Assembly: GCA_949316235.1 (NCBI GenBank)
Contig: OX438744.1
Location: 32,918,778 to 32,982,777, forward strand
Origin: Oegoconia quadripuncta
Taxonomy: Eukaryota > Arthropoda > Insecta > Lepidoptera > Autostichidae
Direction of reading: 5' to 3'
Length of the DNA stretch: 64,000 nucleotides
Within the stretch, counting starts at the first letter, position 1, and the number at the start of each line of letters is the position of its first letter. The notes beneath the pieces were generated by a model that was not told the origin of the DNA, did no database searches, and saw nothing but the letters and a program-made list of their open reading frames with translations. Positions 52,041-61,649 of the stretch are shown piece by piece. The position numbers and the translations under genes were made by a program.

Positions 52041-52449
52041 ACAAAATCATACGCAGCGCAATGGAGCTTCATAGACAAATGTGCAAACTCCTTTACACCT
52101 TGTTATTAAATAATTGTGATTCAGTAGTACGGGACCCAATTCTCTGTGACCGGAATGAGATGAGGAGCATTTCCACACACGTCACGTATCATGTCACTTC
52201 ATGACCCGCAATTCGATAAAAAATTTGACATCCATGACAAAATGTAAACATATAAAAATCGAAGACCTCCTCAATAAAACCATATACAGTATACACACAT
52301 CGTAACTGTACTCTGTGTACACAAATAATGCCTTTGGTATGGTAACAGTAGTGAAACTAATTTTACTTTATTTGTTTTAGGAAAGCTTCGTGAATATTGT
52401 TCGAATAAACCATTTACATGTTTCCGCATGTGAGAATGATATTGGGTTA
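52041..52449. other. No gene seen
   Basis: No supported feature; TTTGTTTTAG|GAAAGC at about 52,380 is a weak acceptor-like site. Confidence 0.35.
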
Positions 52450-52848
52450 AGAGGGTTTCTTCCGTCCAGTGGCGTATATTGAGATTTCTTTTTAAATACC
52501 GAATAAATCCTATAAATAAATCGACGACCTGTATGGTGTGGTTAGAAACTCTGCTGCTATACCAAAAGGTCGCGGGTTCGAATCCCGCTAGGGGCTTATG
52601 TTTGTATGATGAATACGGACATGTGTACCCGAGTTATGGATGTTTTTCTCATTTATATATGTATTTATTTACAAAAAAAAATGTATTTGTGTAGTGTATC
52701 AACCATCTGGTATCCACAACACAATCCTAGTTGCTTAGTGTGGAACTAGATGGCGCTGTCTGTATATGTCCAAGGATATTTTATTTTATTTATTTTATAA
52801 ATTGCTCTGACCTGCACCCGAACAACCTAAAAGTTAATTATAAATAAA
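52450..52848 (+). repeat. Old LINE-tail repeat split by SINE A
   Basis: AGAGGGTTTCTTCCGTCCAG (52,450-52,524) and GCTCTGACCTGCACCCGAAC (52,800-52,848) are successive parts of a unit that is continuous at 11.42-11.55 kb. SINE A lies between them. Confidence 0.7.
52526..52795 (+). mobile_element. SINE A, full length
   Basis: Head CGACCTGTATGGTGTGGTTA, B box GGGTTCGAATCCCGC, GTATGATGAATACGGACATG, tail CTAGATGGCGCTGTCTGTAT. ATAAAT occurs at both junctions, a probable target duplication. Confidence 0.88.
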
Positions 52849-52849
52849 T

Positions 52850-53092
52850 AAATAATAATAAATAAATATTTCGGACAGTTACACCAATCATCTAGTCCCA
52901 AACTAAGCAAAGCTTGTGCTATAGATACTAGACAACGGATAAACATACATAAATATTTACATAAACATCCAAGACTTGGGAATAAATGTTCGTATTCATC
53001 ACACAAACATTTACTCCTCGCGGGATTCGAACCCGCAACCGTTGGTTTCGCTGATAGGGTCACTATCCACTACACCAATTGGTCGTCATAAT
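52850..53092 (-). mobile_element. SINE B, full length
   Basis: Reversed head CGACCAATTGGTGTAGTGGA, B box GGGTTCGAATCCCGC, GTGTGATGAATACGAACATT, TAGTATCTATAGCACAAGC, tail GGGACTAGATGATTGGTGTA. Confidence 0.9.
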
Positions 53093-53159
53093 AATACATA
53101 AATAAATACTACATAAATAGATTTAATTACGGTTATTTTTGCGAATTTCAATCGGCCAC

Positions 53160-53320
53160 TTTTATATTACAATCGGACAATTTTGCTATATAGATATTAT
53201 TTATGAGTAGCTTTTAGGCTTCTCGAATGCAGGTCAGAGCGATTCTTTTATTTATCTGTATTTAAAAAGAAAGCTTAATTTATCCAATGTGGGCGCCACT
53301 GGACGGAATAAAACATGTGG
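53160..53320 (-). repeat. LINE-tail repeat ('GTCCAGTGGCGCC')
   Basis: Reverse complement of the 11.42-11.55 kb unit: TTTTATTCCGTCCAGTGGCG, CCCACATTGGATAAATT, then GCTCTGACCTGCATTCGAGA. Confidence 0.7.
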
Positions 53321-53489
53321 TGGAAAATATAATTTGTAGTCAATGCATGATAAAATAATATGAGATTCATATCAATAATTGTGTTTTTTTTTTTTTTGAA
53401 GATAATATATATATTTTTTTAAATCTGTAACATTCTATATTATTAAATTAAGTTGGAAAAAACAAATTTATAAAACACAATTAAAAATA

Positions 53490-53820
53490 CCTATATCTTA
53501 TAGAAAAAATACGCCGTCCAACTCGCTTCCGTGAGGCATAGTACCTAGTACGCTAGCGCTATTGCCCCGCTGAATGCATAAGCTCAGCTGCTGAGCAAAG
53601 TAGGCACCAGCTCTCACATCTCCAGAGGCGTGGACCAGTCTGACGGATAAATCCTTTACAAAATGTTTCATGTAATTTTGTTTTGAAAATATTATTCTTC
53701 TTTTCGTGTCGGGACAAGTTTCAAATTTTATTGGACCAAAACTTAGTAACTCTAACAGCACTGTCTGATTGTTGATCAATATTTTAATTTTGAAATGAAC
53801 AGAATTATGCAGGTACATTA
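53490..53820 (-). pseudogene. Retroelement C-terminus ('QRGN' family)
   Basis: Minus-strand frame of 106 codons. Residues about 55-106 read KDLSVRLVHASGDVRAGAYF and AQQLSLCIQRGNSASVLGTM, the C-terminus of the family described at 18.0 kb. Its first half (LLSFGPIKFETCPDTKRRII) also recurs at 63.6 kb, so it belongs to the element. No nuclease motif remains in this piece. Confidence 0.72.
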
Positions 53821-53949
53821 ATTTTGAATGTAGAATGACTTTTAAAGTTTCCTTAATTCTATGAAATTGAATAATTATCCGAATTTAAAACGAATTAAAA
53901 TTATCGATGAGAAAAAGGTTCGTTCGTTTTAACTTAAAATTATAATTTG
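53821..53949. other. Unassigned spacer
   Basis: No feature. Confidence 0.3.
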
Positions 53950-54255
53950 TGGCCGTATCGTAGATGTTTGGGGTATCTCTGACCATCTTATTTGGGAAAA
54001 AGGGCATGACGTTATGTATGTATTACCCGTACGTGGTTGACATACCGAACATTCGCACTAAGCGGTTCGACTCTTCATTCATAATGCGAACAGCCAAGGG
54101 ATGGAACTCCCTTCCGGCGTCAGTCTTTCCTGAGTCCTACAATCTTGGGATCTTCAAGAGCAGGGTGAATAGGCAACTACAGAGATCGCGTGCTTCATCT
54201 TCGGCCACATCGTCACTTCCCATCAGGTGAGATTGTTGTCAAGGTGAGACTTTTG
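53950..54255 (+). pseudogene. LINE RT C-terminus and 3' tail ('IRTKRFASSF' type)
   Basis: An open frame of 88 codons includes VDIPNIRTKRFDSSFIMRTA and KGWNSLPASVFPESYNLGIF, KSRVNRQL, the C-terminus of an RT common in Lepidoptera, followed by CATCGTCACTTCCCATCAGG and TGAGATTGTTGTCAAG. This tail is similar to the 3' end of SINE C. The RT core is missing. Confidence 0.82.
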
Positions 54256-54504
54256 TTTCAGGCTATACTTTATAAAGTACTCGTCTACAGGTAGTAACCT
54301 TGTTACGGCGTACAAGTTCCAACCGATCGTGTGCCGATATAAACTTGTTTTGTGAACTTCCACTGGTGTTCTTTGTTTGGTATTTGAAGGGGTGAACTTG
54401 TTGGTACCAGATATCGCTACGCGCGATTGTAGAAGTCTTTAAAAGAAGAACGCCGATAATGTTCTTATCTTTGGCTATTTCGCTAACGCAAGGTTCATTT
54501 TTTT
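54256..54504. other. No gene seen
   Basis: No supported feature. Confidence 0.3.
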
Positions 54505-55010
54505 TTTATTAAAAACTGGTTTCGCGTTTGACTACAATCTCACCTGAAGGAAAGTGACGATGTAGCCGAAGATGTATCACGCGCACCCAGTAAATGCTGA
54601 TTCACTCTAGACTTGAAGATCCCAAGGTTGTAAGTGTCGGGAAAAACCGACGCGGGCAGTGAGTTCCATACCTTAGCAGTCCGCATTATAAATGATGAAG
54701 CAAAGCGCTTAGTGCGGATGTTCCCCCGCGCCTGGTTGTCCTAAGATGGAAAGGGGACGGTGGAATAAGATCGTGCAATTCCATCGCACATGCACCGAGA
54801 TGTATGCTGTAAAACACTGAAAGGCATGCGACCCTACGGCGGTGTTCAAGGCTTTGCAATTTATCGATAACCGTTGAGTCATCGCCTATGAGTCTTATGG
54901 CGCGTCGTTCCACAGAATCGAGTGCAGCCAGTTGTTACTTGGCTGATCCGTCCCAGACAGTAGTATTTCATGCACGAGCGGATCTGAGCTTGGTAAAGCT
55001 CCAGCAGCTG
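54505..55010 (-). pseudogene. LINE RT C-terminal third ('IRTKRFASSF' type)
   Basis: Longer minus-strand relative of the 53.95 kb fragment. In order: LLELYQAQIRSCMKYY, an ERRAIRLIGDDSTVIDKLQS block, LEHRRRVACLSVFYSIHLGA, CAMELHDLIPPSPFHLRTTR, then after a frameshift IRTKRFASSFIMRTAKVWNS and PDTYNLGIFKSRVN, and the ATCAGGTGAGATTG-type tail in altered form. Several stops and shifts. It and the 53.95 kb piece face each other about 250 bp apart. Confidence 0.85.
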
Positions 55011-55284
55011 CTTTGGTGTGAATTTGGTGATTTCTGGCAAACTTGAGACCTACAGAAACTCATTGGTGTATTGGGTAGCGAGTGATCCAGTCTTTGAGAT
55101 CAACAGTTGCTGATTTCAATCCTAATAAAAGTTTGCGAGATTAATACGAATACTTAATAATTGTTTATCTGTTATTTAGAAACCATACAGTCTTTGGTTT
55201 GGGACTAGATAATTAATACCATTTATTTTCCACATACATATAAATATAAATATAAGCTGTATATAAGTGTAACAAGACATTAAA
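55011..55284. other. No gene seen
   Basis: A possible SINE B tail remnant (TTTGGGACTAGATAATTAAT) near 55,200. Otherwise unassigned. Confidence 0.3.
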
Positions 55285-55458
55285 GAAGGCTCGTACTAAT
55301 TAAACTATCCCAAGACTGAGAAGAACTTATAGAATGATACTTGAGATTATTCTATTTCTTCCGTCTAATCTGAATTTGAACAGTATCAAATATATAATAT
55401 ATTATTGAGAGTGAGATTCGATCTCAATTCTGAGACAGCCCCGTCAATACGGCCATTA
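55285..55458. mobile_element. Degenerate PIF/Harbinger-like MITE (possible)
   Basis: GGCTCGTACTAATTAAACTA at left and, reversed, GGCCGTATTGACGGGGCTGT at right loosely resemble the ends of the 46.84-47.17 kb element, with internal CTTGAGATT words. Confidence 0.35.
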
Positions 55459-55599
55459 GGTTTCAAAAAAAAAGTGAAGTTATTTTATTTTAAACGTGTA
55501 TGTGATGACGGCGTGATGCGACTGTCTGTCTGCCGATGAGTTGACGAAGGCTCCTCGTTGGGTGTTGATGTTCGACGCCTCATCTGACATAGATACGGA

Positions 55600-55870
55600 A
55601 TCATTCATTGCCCAATTCTAGTATGGTATTCTGCGAGGCGCCGAAATTCAGCAGCATTTCGACCAGACTAGACTTAAGAGATGTGATGTCCTTCAGAAGT
55701 CTGGTCGAAGGTGACGGCCGACAGCTTGGACAGCTTGTAATCATGCCCCTTTTTCCCAGCTTGGCGATGCGGTACGCCTTCATAACATTAGACGTGTTGA
55801 GCGACGTGTACAGAAACTCCCTAGTTCTGCCAACCACAGCTTGAAGATTGATGTGTAGATCTTCGTCCAT
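55600..55870 (-). pseudogene. Unrecognised ORF, possibly LINE ORF1 debris
   Basis: An 89-codon minus-strand frame. Residues 1-43 (DLHINLQAVVGRTREFLYTS and NVMKAYRIAKLGKRG) and residues 55-89 (RLLKDITSLKSSLVEMLLNF) look like parts of a coiled-coil nucleic-acid-binding protein of the sort encoded by LINE ORF1s, apparently joined in reversed order. I cannot place it firmly. There is no start context or neighbouring exon, and the opposite strand is open too. Confidence 0.35.
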
Positions 55871-56469
55871 TACATCGAGGCGCTGTTACAAGAATGCAAG
55901 GAATTCGGTCCCCACGACCGGTTACTCGTCCATGATTCTCAGCTCTTAATGTCTTTTCTCAAAATGTCCTTTCGCAATATGTCCCTTTCTTTAGCGACTG
56001 CGCGGGCCTCGGTATTACAGTAATCATTATTTGTTGTAAAAGTAGGTACGTTTCTACTTCATGCGAATTTCTAATTCTCTAAGGAAAAATGTTAACTCGA
56101 ATGGGTTATTCCGTGATATTACAGATGTGAAAGCTTCCACACGATATTGTCCTTTGGCGATTGAGGTCCCTTGAACATTCACAATAAAAAAAAAACAAAA
56201 TCTTTACGTCAAAGGGAGAGTCAGATAGATTGCTCGCGCATTCAATTCACTTATTGACTGCCGCACAGGAGCCGGAGGGCTACTGAGTTATTTTTTTTTC
56301 TATCGGAAGAAATTACATTTCAATTTAGGGTTCCATGTGTAGGTGAAAAACCTTACGTATGGGTTCCATTTGACTTACAATTAAAATTCCGAAGCATTAA
56401 TGACGCAGTCACATTTGGAAAATAGTTAGAAATCTTGACTACTATACTAAAAGGGCAGGAAGGAAGCTG
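55871..56469. other. No gene; TTTCGC motif patch
   Basis: At 55,940-56,015 CTTAATGTCTTTTCTCAAAA and TGTCCTTTCGCAATATGTCC repeat the word style of the 12.6 and 42.5 kb elements. Rest unassigned. Confidence 0.35.
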
Positions 56470-56705
56470 AAGAATTTTTCTTTAATATTTGAGAGCGCTT
56501 AATCGATGCCATTGGTGACCCGAGAGCTGGCTATTTCCTCGCTCAACGCTTAAGTATCTACATCCAGCAAAGAAACGCAGCCCGCGTTTTCAGTACTTAC
56601 CTTGCCTCGCGGTCCCAATTTTTACATTTATTCTAACATATATTTAAATTCCATCTATATGTTTGTTACTGTTTTTTAAATAAATAATTATTCACTAATG
56701 ACGCC
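56470..56705 (+). pseudogene. Retroelement C-terminus ('QRGN' family)
   Basis: Plus-strand coding for ERLIDAIGDPRAGYFLAQRL, SIYIQQRNAARVFSTYLA, equivalent to the termini at 48.9 and 53.5 kb, followed by the shared 3' UTR (TATTTAAATTCCATCTATAT) ending before 56,705. Confidence 0.7.
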
Positions 56706-57944
56706 GACTGTACTTGCTTGAAGTTTATTCCACAAAGACAATCTTCCTTCATGCCATATATTCCACTCTTCAAAGAATGTCTGGCGGTAATATAAACTCC
56801 AGTACTAAAAACCGCATCTTCAGTTCAACAATTGGAGCAACTCGATCTGTTTTGCAATAAAGCGTAACTATTTTACAACTATAGCGAATTGTCAAAATAA
56901 AAACTCTACTAGCTGTTGTAAACTTAATCAACAAGCAAACATTTTTTAGAGTTCATCACGAAATTCGTTAAAGGAGGTGACTTACCTCACACATCATGAG
57001 AACTGAAACAATTCGGATGATAAGTAATTTGTATGTATTCTTGATGCAGATGCATTGATTTATCTGCTAGAGATATCGCGCGAACAAATCTTTTTCGCTA
57101 TTTTCTTAGTAGATAAAACAGCGCCATCTCTTAGAATCCTCGAGTACTAATAGGTCTGCTGAGAATAAATGGCCGAAAACCAAAGCCACGAAAATTTTTT
57201 TAGTCTGTGCTCGGCCTATTAATGTGCAAGAATAAATTACAATATTTATTAAAAATATGAGTTTTACGAGTAATTCATTATGTTTGATATACTTTAAAAG
57301 ATACTCACATGTTTTTTGGCCAGTTTTCTGTGGTAAGTGATGCATTTTTTTACAACATAAATCAGCATTTTAATATGACAGTTCGCGAACGAAGTCGGTG
57401 TATGACTGAGTTCCTATTGGTTCAAAACTTCCGTTTTAACACCAATGAAGTGATGCCATTACGACTGTTTCAACAACCCGGTCCATACGCAGTCATGTAG
57501 AAGTCTATATGCAAATGGTTAAATTAGCCATTTTCGTTTTACAGAAAATTGTGCTGCTCAGACCGGGTTAAGTAAGATTATGTTTGTAGAATAAGGCCCT
57601 TTTACCCACTTTGACATTCTTGTATCACATCTCTACACCATCTAGCCTTGCCTTCATATATACAAATTAATCCCTTTTATCTAGATCTAAATTAAAATTA
57701 CGTACGGAACCCTTACTTTATCATCGAGTCACTCTGTCCTCGGTTTTTGTTTTACTGCCGTTCCCTTCTGACCTTTTGCTAGGGATCAGTCATCTATCGC
57801 GCCATCAAATCTATAGCTGGGGCCTGAGTTGAAACTATACAGGGGGCCTTTTTGATTGCGTCACGGAGTATCCGTGTATAGGTATAGTTTAGGGCTGTCA
57901 TCTACAAATTTAAATGAAGGTATTTATAAATTCAATTGACGGAT
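56706..57944. other. No gene seen
   Basis: About 1.2 kb without an assigned repeat. GTG|GTAAGTGATG at 57,330-57,341 and, on the minus strand, GAG|GTAAGTCACC near 56,990 are isolated donor-like sites without supporting exons. Confidence 0.35.
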
Positions 57945-58035
57945 GCAAGAAAATTGCATGCAGCTGAGATGAGAATGTTGAGATGGATGAGTGGAGTGAA
58001 GAGGATGGATGAAATAAGGAATTAGTACATACTCA
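57945..58035 (+). pseudogene. RT C-terminal fragment ('HVAEMRMLRWM' type)
   Basis: Encodes HAAEMRMLRWMSGVKRMDEI then RN and a stop, the same block as at 19.6 kb. Confidence 0.7.
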
Positions 58036-58080
58036 TGACAAAAAAGTTGAAAAGAAACCATTTGGCTTTATACGAACATT

Positions 58081-58405
58081 TTTTTTTCATGCATGACGGT
58101 TTCGTACTCGTACGTAATCACACCTGATGTTAAGTGAAGATGAGGTCGAAGGTGGAAGCGTACTGACCAGGAAGCCCCAACACATTTGGGGGACTGGCTA
58201 CCTTATCTCTGACAACTGGAACACAACAATGCTATTAACATTGCTGCTTGGCGACAGATTTAGATAAGATGGTGGTGCGGTATGGTATTTTAAAATGCCC
58301 TACTACCAACCAAACCGGGTACTTAAACATGTACCCCGCTAGGGATCGAACTCGCGACCTCCGAATCGTAAACCCAATGTTGTTTACATTGAGCCACGGA
58401 GGCGG
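58081..58405 (-). mobile_element. SINE C, near full length
   Basis: Runs from the tail (ATGCATGACGG) to the complete head (reversed CCGCCTCCGTGGCTCAATGT, B box GAGTTCGATCCCTAGCGGGG). One short deletion in the body near TGGTGGTGCGG. Confidence 0.88.
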
Positions 58406-58447
58406 TTAAAAACATGTTAGGTATGAAGAGCAAGGAAACGAATGTTA

Positions 58448-58620
58448 CTAGTTTAATGCTTGAAACAACATATACAGTTCACATTTCGAAATATACAAAA
58501 ATGCACACGAGGGTTAAAACGTATCTAAACGTAAATAGATGTTTATTGGTGTAAAGATCAATAGTCGCCTTTTACGACACCCAATGGAATATGCTCGGGT
58601 TAGTAATTTAGTTTTCTCCT
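58448..58620 (+). repeat. Dispersed repeat ('TCGCCTTTTACGACACCC'), uninterrupted copy
   Basis: TAGTTTAATGCTTGAAACAA, CAGTTCACATTTCGAAATAT, AATAGTCGCCTTTTACGACA. It is the empty-site counterpart of the repeat that holds the mariner MITE at 45.7 kb. Confidence 0.6.
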
Positions 58621-59223
58621 AATTCGAGAAACAAGCAATCTGAACAAATACTCCATCATTGTATATAACATACGTGTAACTCATCCTTCCAGTTATGTAA
58701 AATGTGTGATTTATTTTTTTGATTTCAAACATAAATCTAGTGTTGCCAACCCTAACCAAGTTTTGTTGAGTGACAGGGTTTTATTACTAGCAACTTTCAG
58801 GGTATTGGACGGAGAAAATGATCGAAGAAAAGGATTGATTAAAACTGGTACATAAACTACGGACTTTGAATACGTGAAAGTGTGCAAGTTGCGTAAAGTT
58901 GTACATACTCGAACAATAAATTGAATTATATAGGGAATAGGAATAATTAAAAATAATAATAATAAGAATATGACAAAAGGAAATATATACCTACATATAT
59001 AAAATAAAAAAAAATAAAAATAAAAAAAAAACCACGAAAAGAACAAGAACTCGCTGTTTTAGATTTAAACATAGTCGTAGTCTTTAGAGTATTAAATGTA
59101 AAAAGAAACAAGTTAATTTATAAATTATATTTTTGTAAACAAGAGCACGGACCATGTGTCTGTGGTGATTTAAATTACTTTTAATAAAAAAAAAGAACAA
59201 TAAATAGAAGTTTCATCATTAAC
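58621..59223. other. No gene seen
   Basis: AT-rich, with A-runs at 59,000-59,035. The 111-codon minus-strand frame there is low-complexity F/Y-rich. Confidence 0.4.
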
Positions 59224-59554
59224 CACCTACGTGGCTCAATGTAAACAACATTGGGTTTACGATTCAGAGGTCGCGGGTTCGATCCCCAGCGGGGTACACG
59301 TTTAAGTACTCGGTTTGGTTGGTGGTAGGGCATTTTAAATGTCCGCCTGGCTAGCTACCCCTATCTTATCTAAATCTGCCGCCAAACAGCAATGTTAATA
59401 GCATTGTTGTGTTCCGGTTGTCAGAGATAAGATAGCCAGTCCAATAAATGTGTTGGGATTTCCGGGTCAGTACGCTTCCACCTTCGACCTCATCTTCACT
59501 TAACATCAGGTGTGATTGAGGTCCAGTACATACACGTCGTGCATAAAAAAAAAA
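59224..59554 (+). mobile_element. SINE C, full length
   Basis: Head ACGTGGCTCAATGTAAACAA, B box GGGTTCGATCCCC, TGTCCGCCTGGCTAGCTACC, ATGTTAATAGCATTGTTGTG, and tail CATCAGGTGTGATTGAGGTC...CGTCGTGCATAAAAAAAAA. Confidence 0.9.
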
Positions 59555-59804
59555 TTAGTTGATGGTTGGGACATTCCTCCACTTACAGTAAATAAATTTA
59601 GTGTTGTGTTTATTTATTTGGGTAAAGAAAACAGTGACACAATAAGATTACAGTACTTAAATTACCACAATACATAACTGTATCACCTACACTGTTCACC
59701 ACAACAGTTAACTTGTAATATTCCGTGTGAGTGATTAGCAGCCGCATCACCGCGCGATCCACTTCAGAGCAACCGACTTGTGTATCATTTGTGTAATAAT
59801 TTTT
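59555..59804. other. No gene seen
   Basis: No supported feature. Confidence 0.3.
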
Positions 59805-59845
59805 TTTTTATGCACAACGGGTTAGCACTTGTCCTCAATCTTTAT
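59805..59845 (-). mobile_element. SINE C tail
   Basis: TTTTTATGCACAACGGGTTAGC, TTGTCCTCAATC only. Confidence 0.65.
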
Positions 59846-59849
59846 AATG

Positions 59850-59932
59850 ATCTTTGTAATGAAATGGATCGTGCAACAATACCTAGCGATGATGTTGTAC
59901 AATAAAGAATATTTTGTTTGTTTGTTTGTTTG
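59850..59932 (+). repeat. LINE tail with (GTTT)n
   Basis: GATGTTGTACAATAAAGAAT then ATTTTGTTTGTTTGTTTG. Confidence 0.7.
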
Positions 59933-59994
59933 ATGCAACACATGACATAATTACGATGTTTTACAATAGCCTCTCTATGTATGTAACATCCGAA

Positions 59995-60190
59995 TACTCA
60001 ACACCCTTAAGAGAGTTTATTCAGTCCAGTGGTGCCCTAAGTGGATAAATTAATACACAGTATAAATAAAAAAAACGCCCTGATTTTAAAAGAAATTTTA
60101 AGCTGAATAAATGTTTTTCTTTCTTTCTTTCTTTCTTTACTCTATCCAATGAGGGCGCCACTGGACATAATAAACCCTCTTTACTGTTAG
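59995..60190. repeat. Inverted pair of LINE-tail repeats
   Basis: AGAGTTTATTCAGTCCAGTG, GTGCCCTAAGTGGATAAATT at left and the same tail reversed at right (ATCCAATGAGGGCGCCACTG, GACATAATAAACCCTCTTT) flank about 80 bp with a (TTTC)n run. Confidence 0.7.
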
Positions 60191-60349
60191 AGCTTCTAAA
60201 ATATAATTCCGTCGCTATGCTTTGGTGCAAAAGGATGTGACAATGGAAAATCTGTAACTGTCCAAAGATAAGGTCGATTAGCCTGTAATTTCACTGGCTA
60301 ACTTATACCCTTCACACCGGACCACAACAAAGTGAGCATTTATAGAAAT

Positions 60350-60412
60350 AGATAAGAGGGTGGTACCCACCCAGCCGGCCTATCAAGAGGATAGGAGGCC
60401 TACCACCTAGTA
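60350..60412 (+). repeat. SINE-type 3' fragment ('GGGTGGTACC')
   Basis: AGAGGGTGGTACCCACCCAG ... GGAGGCCTACCACCTAGTAA resembles the end of a common lepidopteran SINE. It stops about 15 bp before the candidate splice acceptor's branch point. Confidence 0.5.
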
Positions 60413-60426
60413 AATGATTGCATTTT

Positions 60427-60458
60427 AACTAATTCTTCTATTTTCTTTTCAGGTAAGT
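60427..60458 (+). promoter_or_regulatory. Candidate recursive splice (ratchet) site
   Basis: CTAAT branch-point sequence at 60,429-60,433, then TCTTCTATTTTCTTTTCAG ending at 60,452, directly followed by GTAAGT at 60,453-60,458. A 3' site fused to a 5' site in this form, (Y)nNCAG|GTAAGT, is the signature of ratchet points described in long Drosophila introns. It may equally be the acceptor of the 32-nt exon that follows. Confidence 0.6.
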
Positions 60459-60484
60459 GCCACAGATACTTCGAGACGTTTTCA
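60453..60484 (+). CDS. Candidate 32-nt internal coding exon (or RS-exon)
   Basis: Bounded by the strong acceptor TTTTCTTTTCAG and the donor TTTTCA|GTAAGTCC (GT at 60,485-60,486). Joined to the candidate first exon (36,241-36,265, phase 1) it reads GKCHRYFETFS with no stop and leaves the frame at phase 0. Two uses are possible: an ordinary microexon, or the 'RS-exon' that defines a ratchet point and is then removed because the first GTAAGT is regenerated at the junction. An open frame of eleven codons is not by itself strong evidence, since about 60 percent of random stretches this long would be open. The splice signals are the main support. The encoded piece is too short to identify. Confidence 0.45.
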
Positions 60485-60490
60485 GTAAGT

Positions 60491-61640
60491 CCAATCTACT
60501 TTGATTGACAAAAGAAAATAATTAGAGAAAAAGCGGAGCCTCATTTTATATGAAATGGATACTCCTCGGTTTGCTTCCAATCAATTAATCAAAATGAAAT
60601 ATCGTCCGCTTTCCAATACAATGGCCACCGGAAAAATTTATAGGAATACATTTTACGTTGCTATGTTTGTCTGTGCGAACTTCTTCTATCGGTACTTATT
60701 TAAATACAATCAGACAAGTGCGATTCTGACTCGCGCACCGAGGGTTCCGCACCAACTTGTATATAGTGCATTGTGTATAGTGATGTATTGTTTCTATTGA
60801 TGTAATATCCATGCCTTACATAATATTGTGTACATGTTTATAGCGGCTATATATTATATACAATATATAATATAATGCTATTCAAGTATTTTTATAAGGC
60901 ATACTACATATTCTAGTAAGTATATTATGGTTCACGAGTGCATATCCCATCGCGGTTCGAACAACTAAGTCTTCAATTTCCTTTGTCTCTGAATTTCCTT
61001 TAACTTTATATATTATTTTTAATATGTTTAATTCTTGTACAGTCAAACGTACTACATGAAACCAGCAATCGATATTTGCTTCTATTACATGTGCGGCTTG
61101 TGAACAAATCTACTCTCTGTTTTATATAATTTGTGGTTAACTTTTATTAGTCTATACAATTTAAATAATATCTAGTTGTAAATCTGTGTTTTAATACTGT
61201 TGTTAACCTGAATAAATAAAATAAAAAATAAAATAATAGTTTTTTAATAAATGTGCAATCGCAAAAAAATATTTTTTTTTGTCATAATGTTAACGTTTTT
61301 AAAAAATTTTCCTTTATTTGTGCTATGAGACCTTGTTTCTTGACACTGACAAACAGACGGACAACGAAGTGATATTATAAGGGAAAATTAATTTCAAATT
61401 TATAATCTACGGTCCCTTGGATCTGTAATAAAATCAAGCTTCTGAGTCTACGCATTAAAAAAAGACCGCAATTTATACTGCGTTATTTGGACACTTGCAA
61501 ATAAATGAAAACCTAAAGAATCATAAGCAAGGTTCACAGCAAAAATAAAGGAAAAAATCCGAAAATCCTTTATTTGTAGTTACATCGGATAGTTTTATTT
61601 TTTAAACTTCAAACAAACTTACATTTCTAAACTCGATTTA
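60491..61640. other. No further exon identified
   Basis: An 81-codon frame (60,555-60,800) has no recognisable domain. A short repeat-like stretch at 61,320-61,440 (ACAAACAGACGGACAACGAA, ACGGTCCCTTGG) resembles the GGTTCCGTAC repeat. Otherwise unassigned. Confidence 0.35.
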
Positions 61641-61649
61641 TATTTTATC

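Noticed and set aside
57300..57345. Acceptor plus nine bases plus strong donor (GTG|GTAAGTGA)
   Set aside because: The pyrimidine tract is weak and a 9-nt exon is improbable; I could not link it to the frame of the candidate gene.
58711..59046. 111-codon F/Y/L-rich minus-strand frame resembling membrane segments
   Set aside because: Low-complexity A/T-run translation with no start context or homologous domain.
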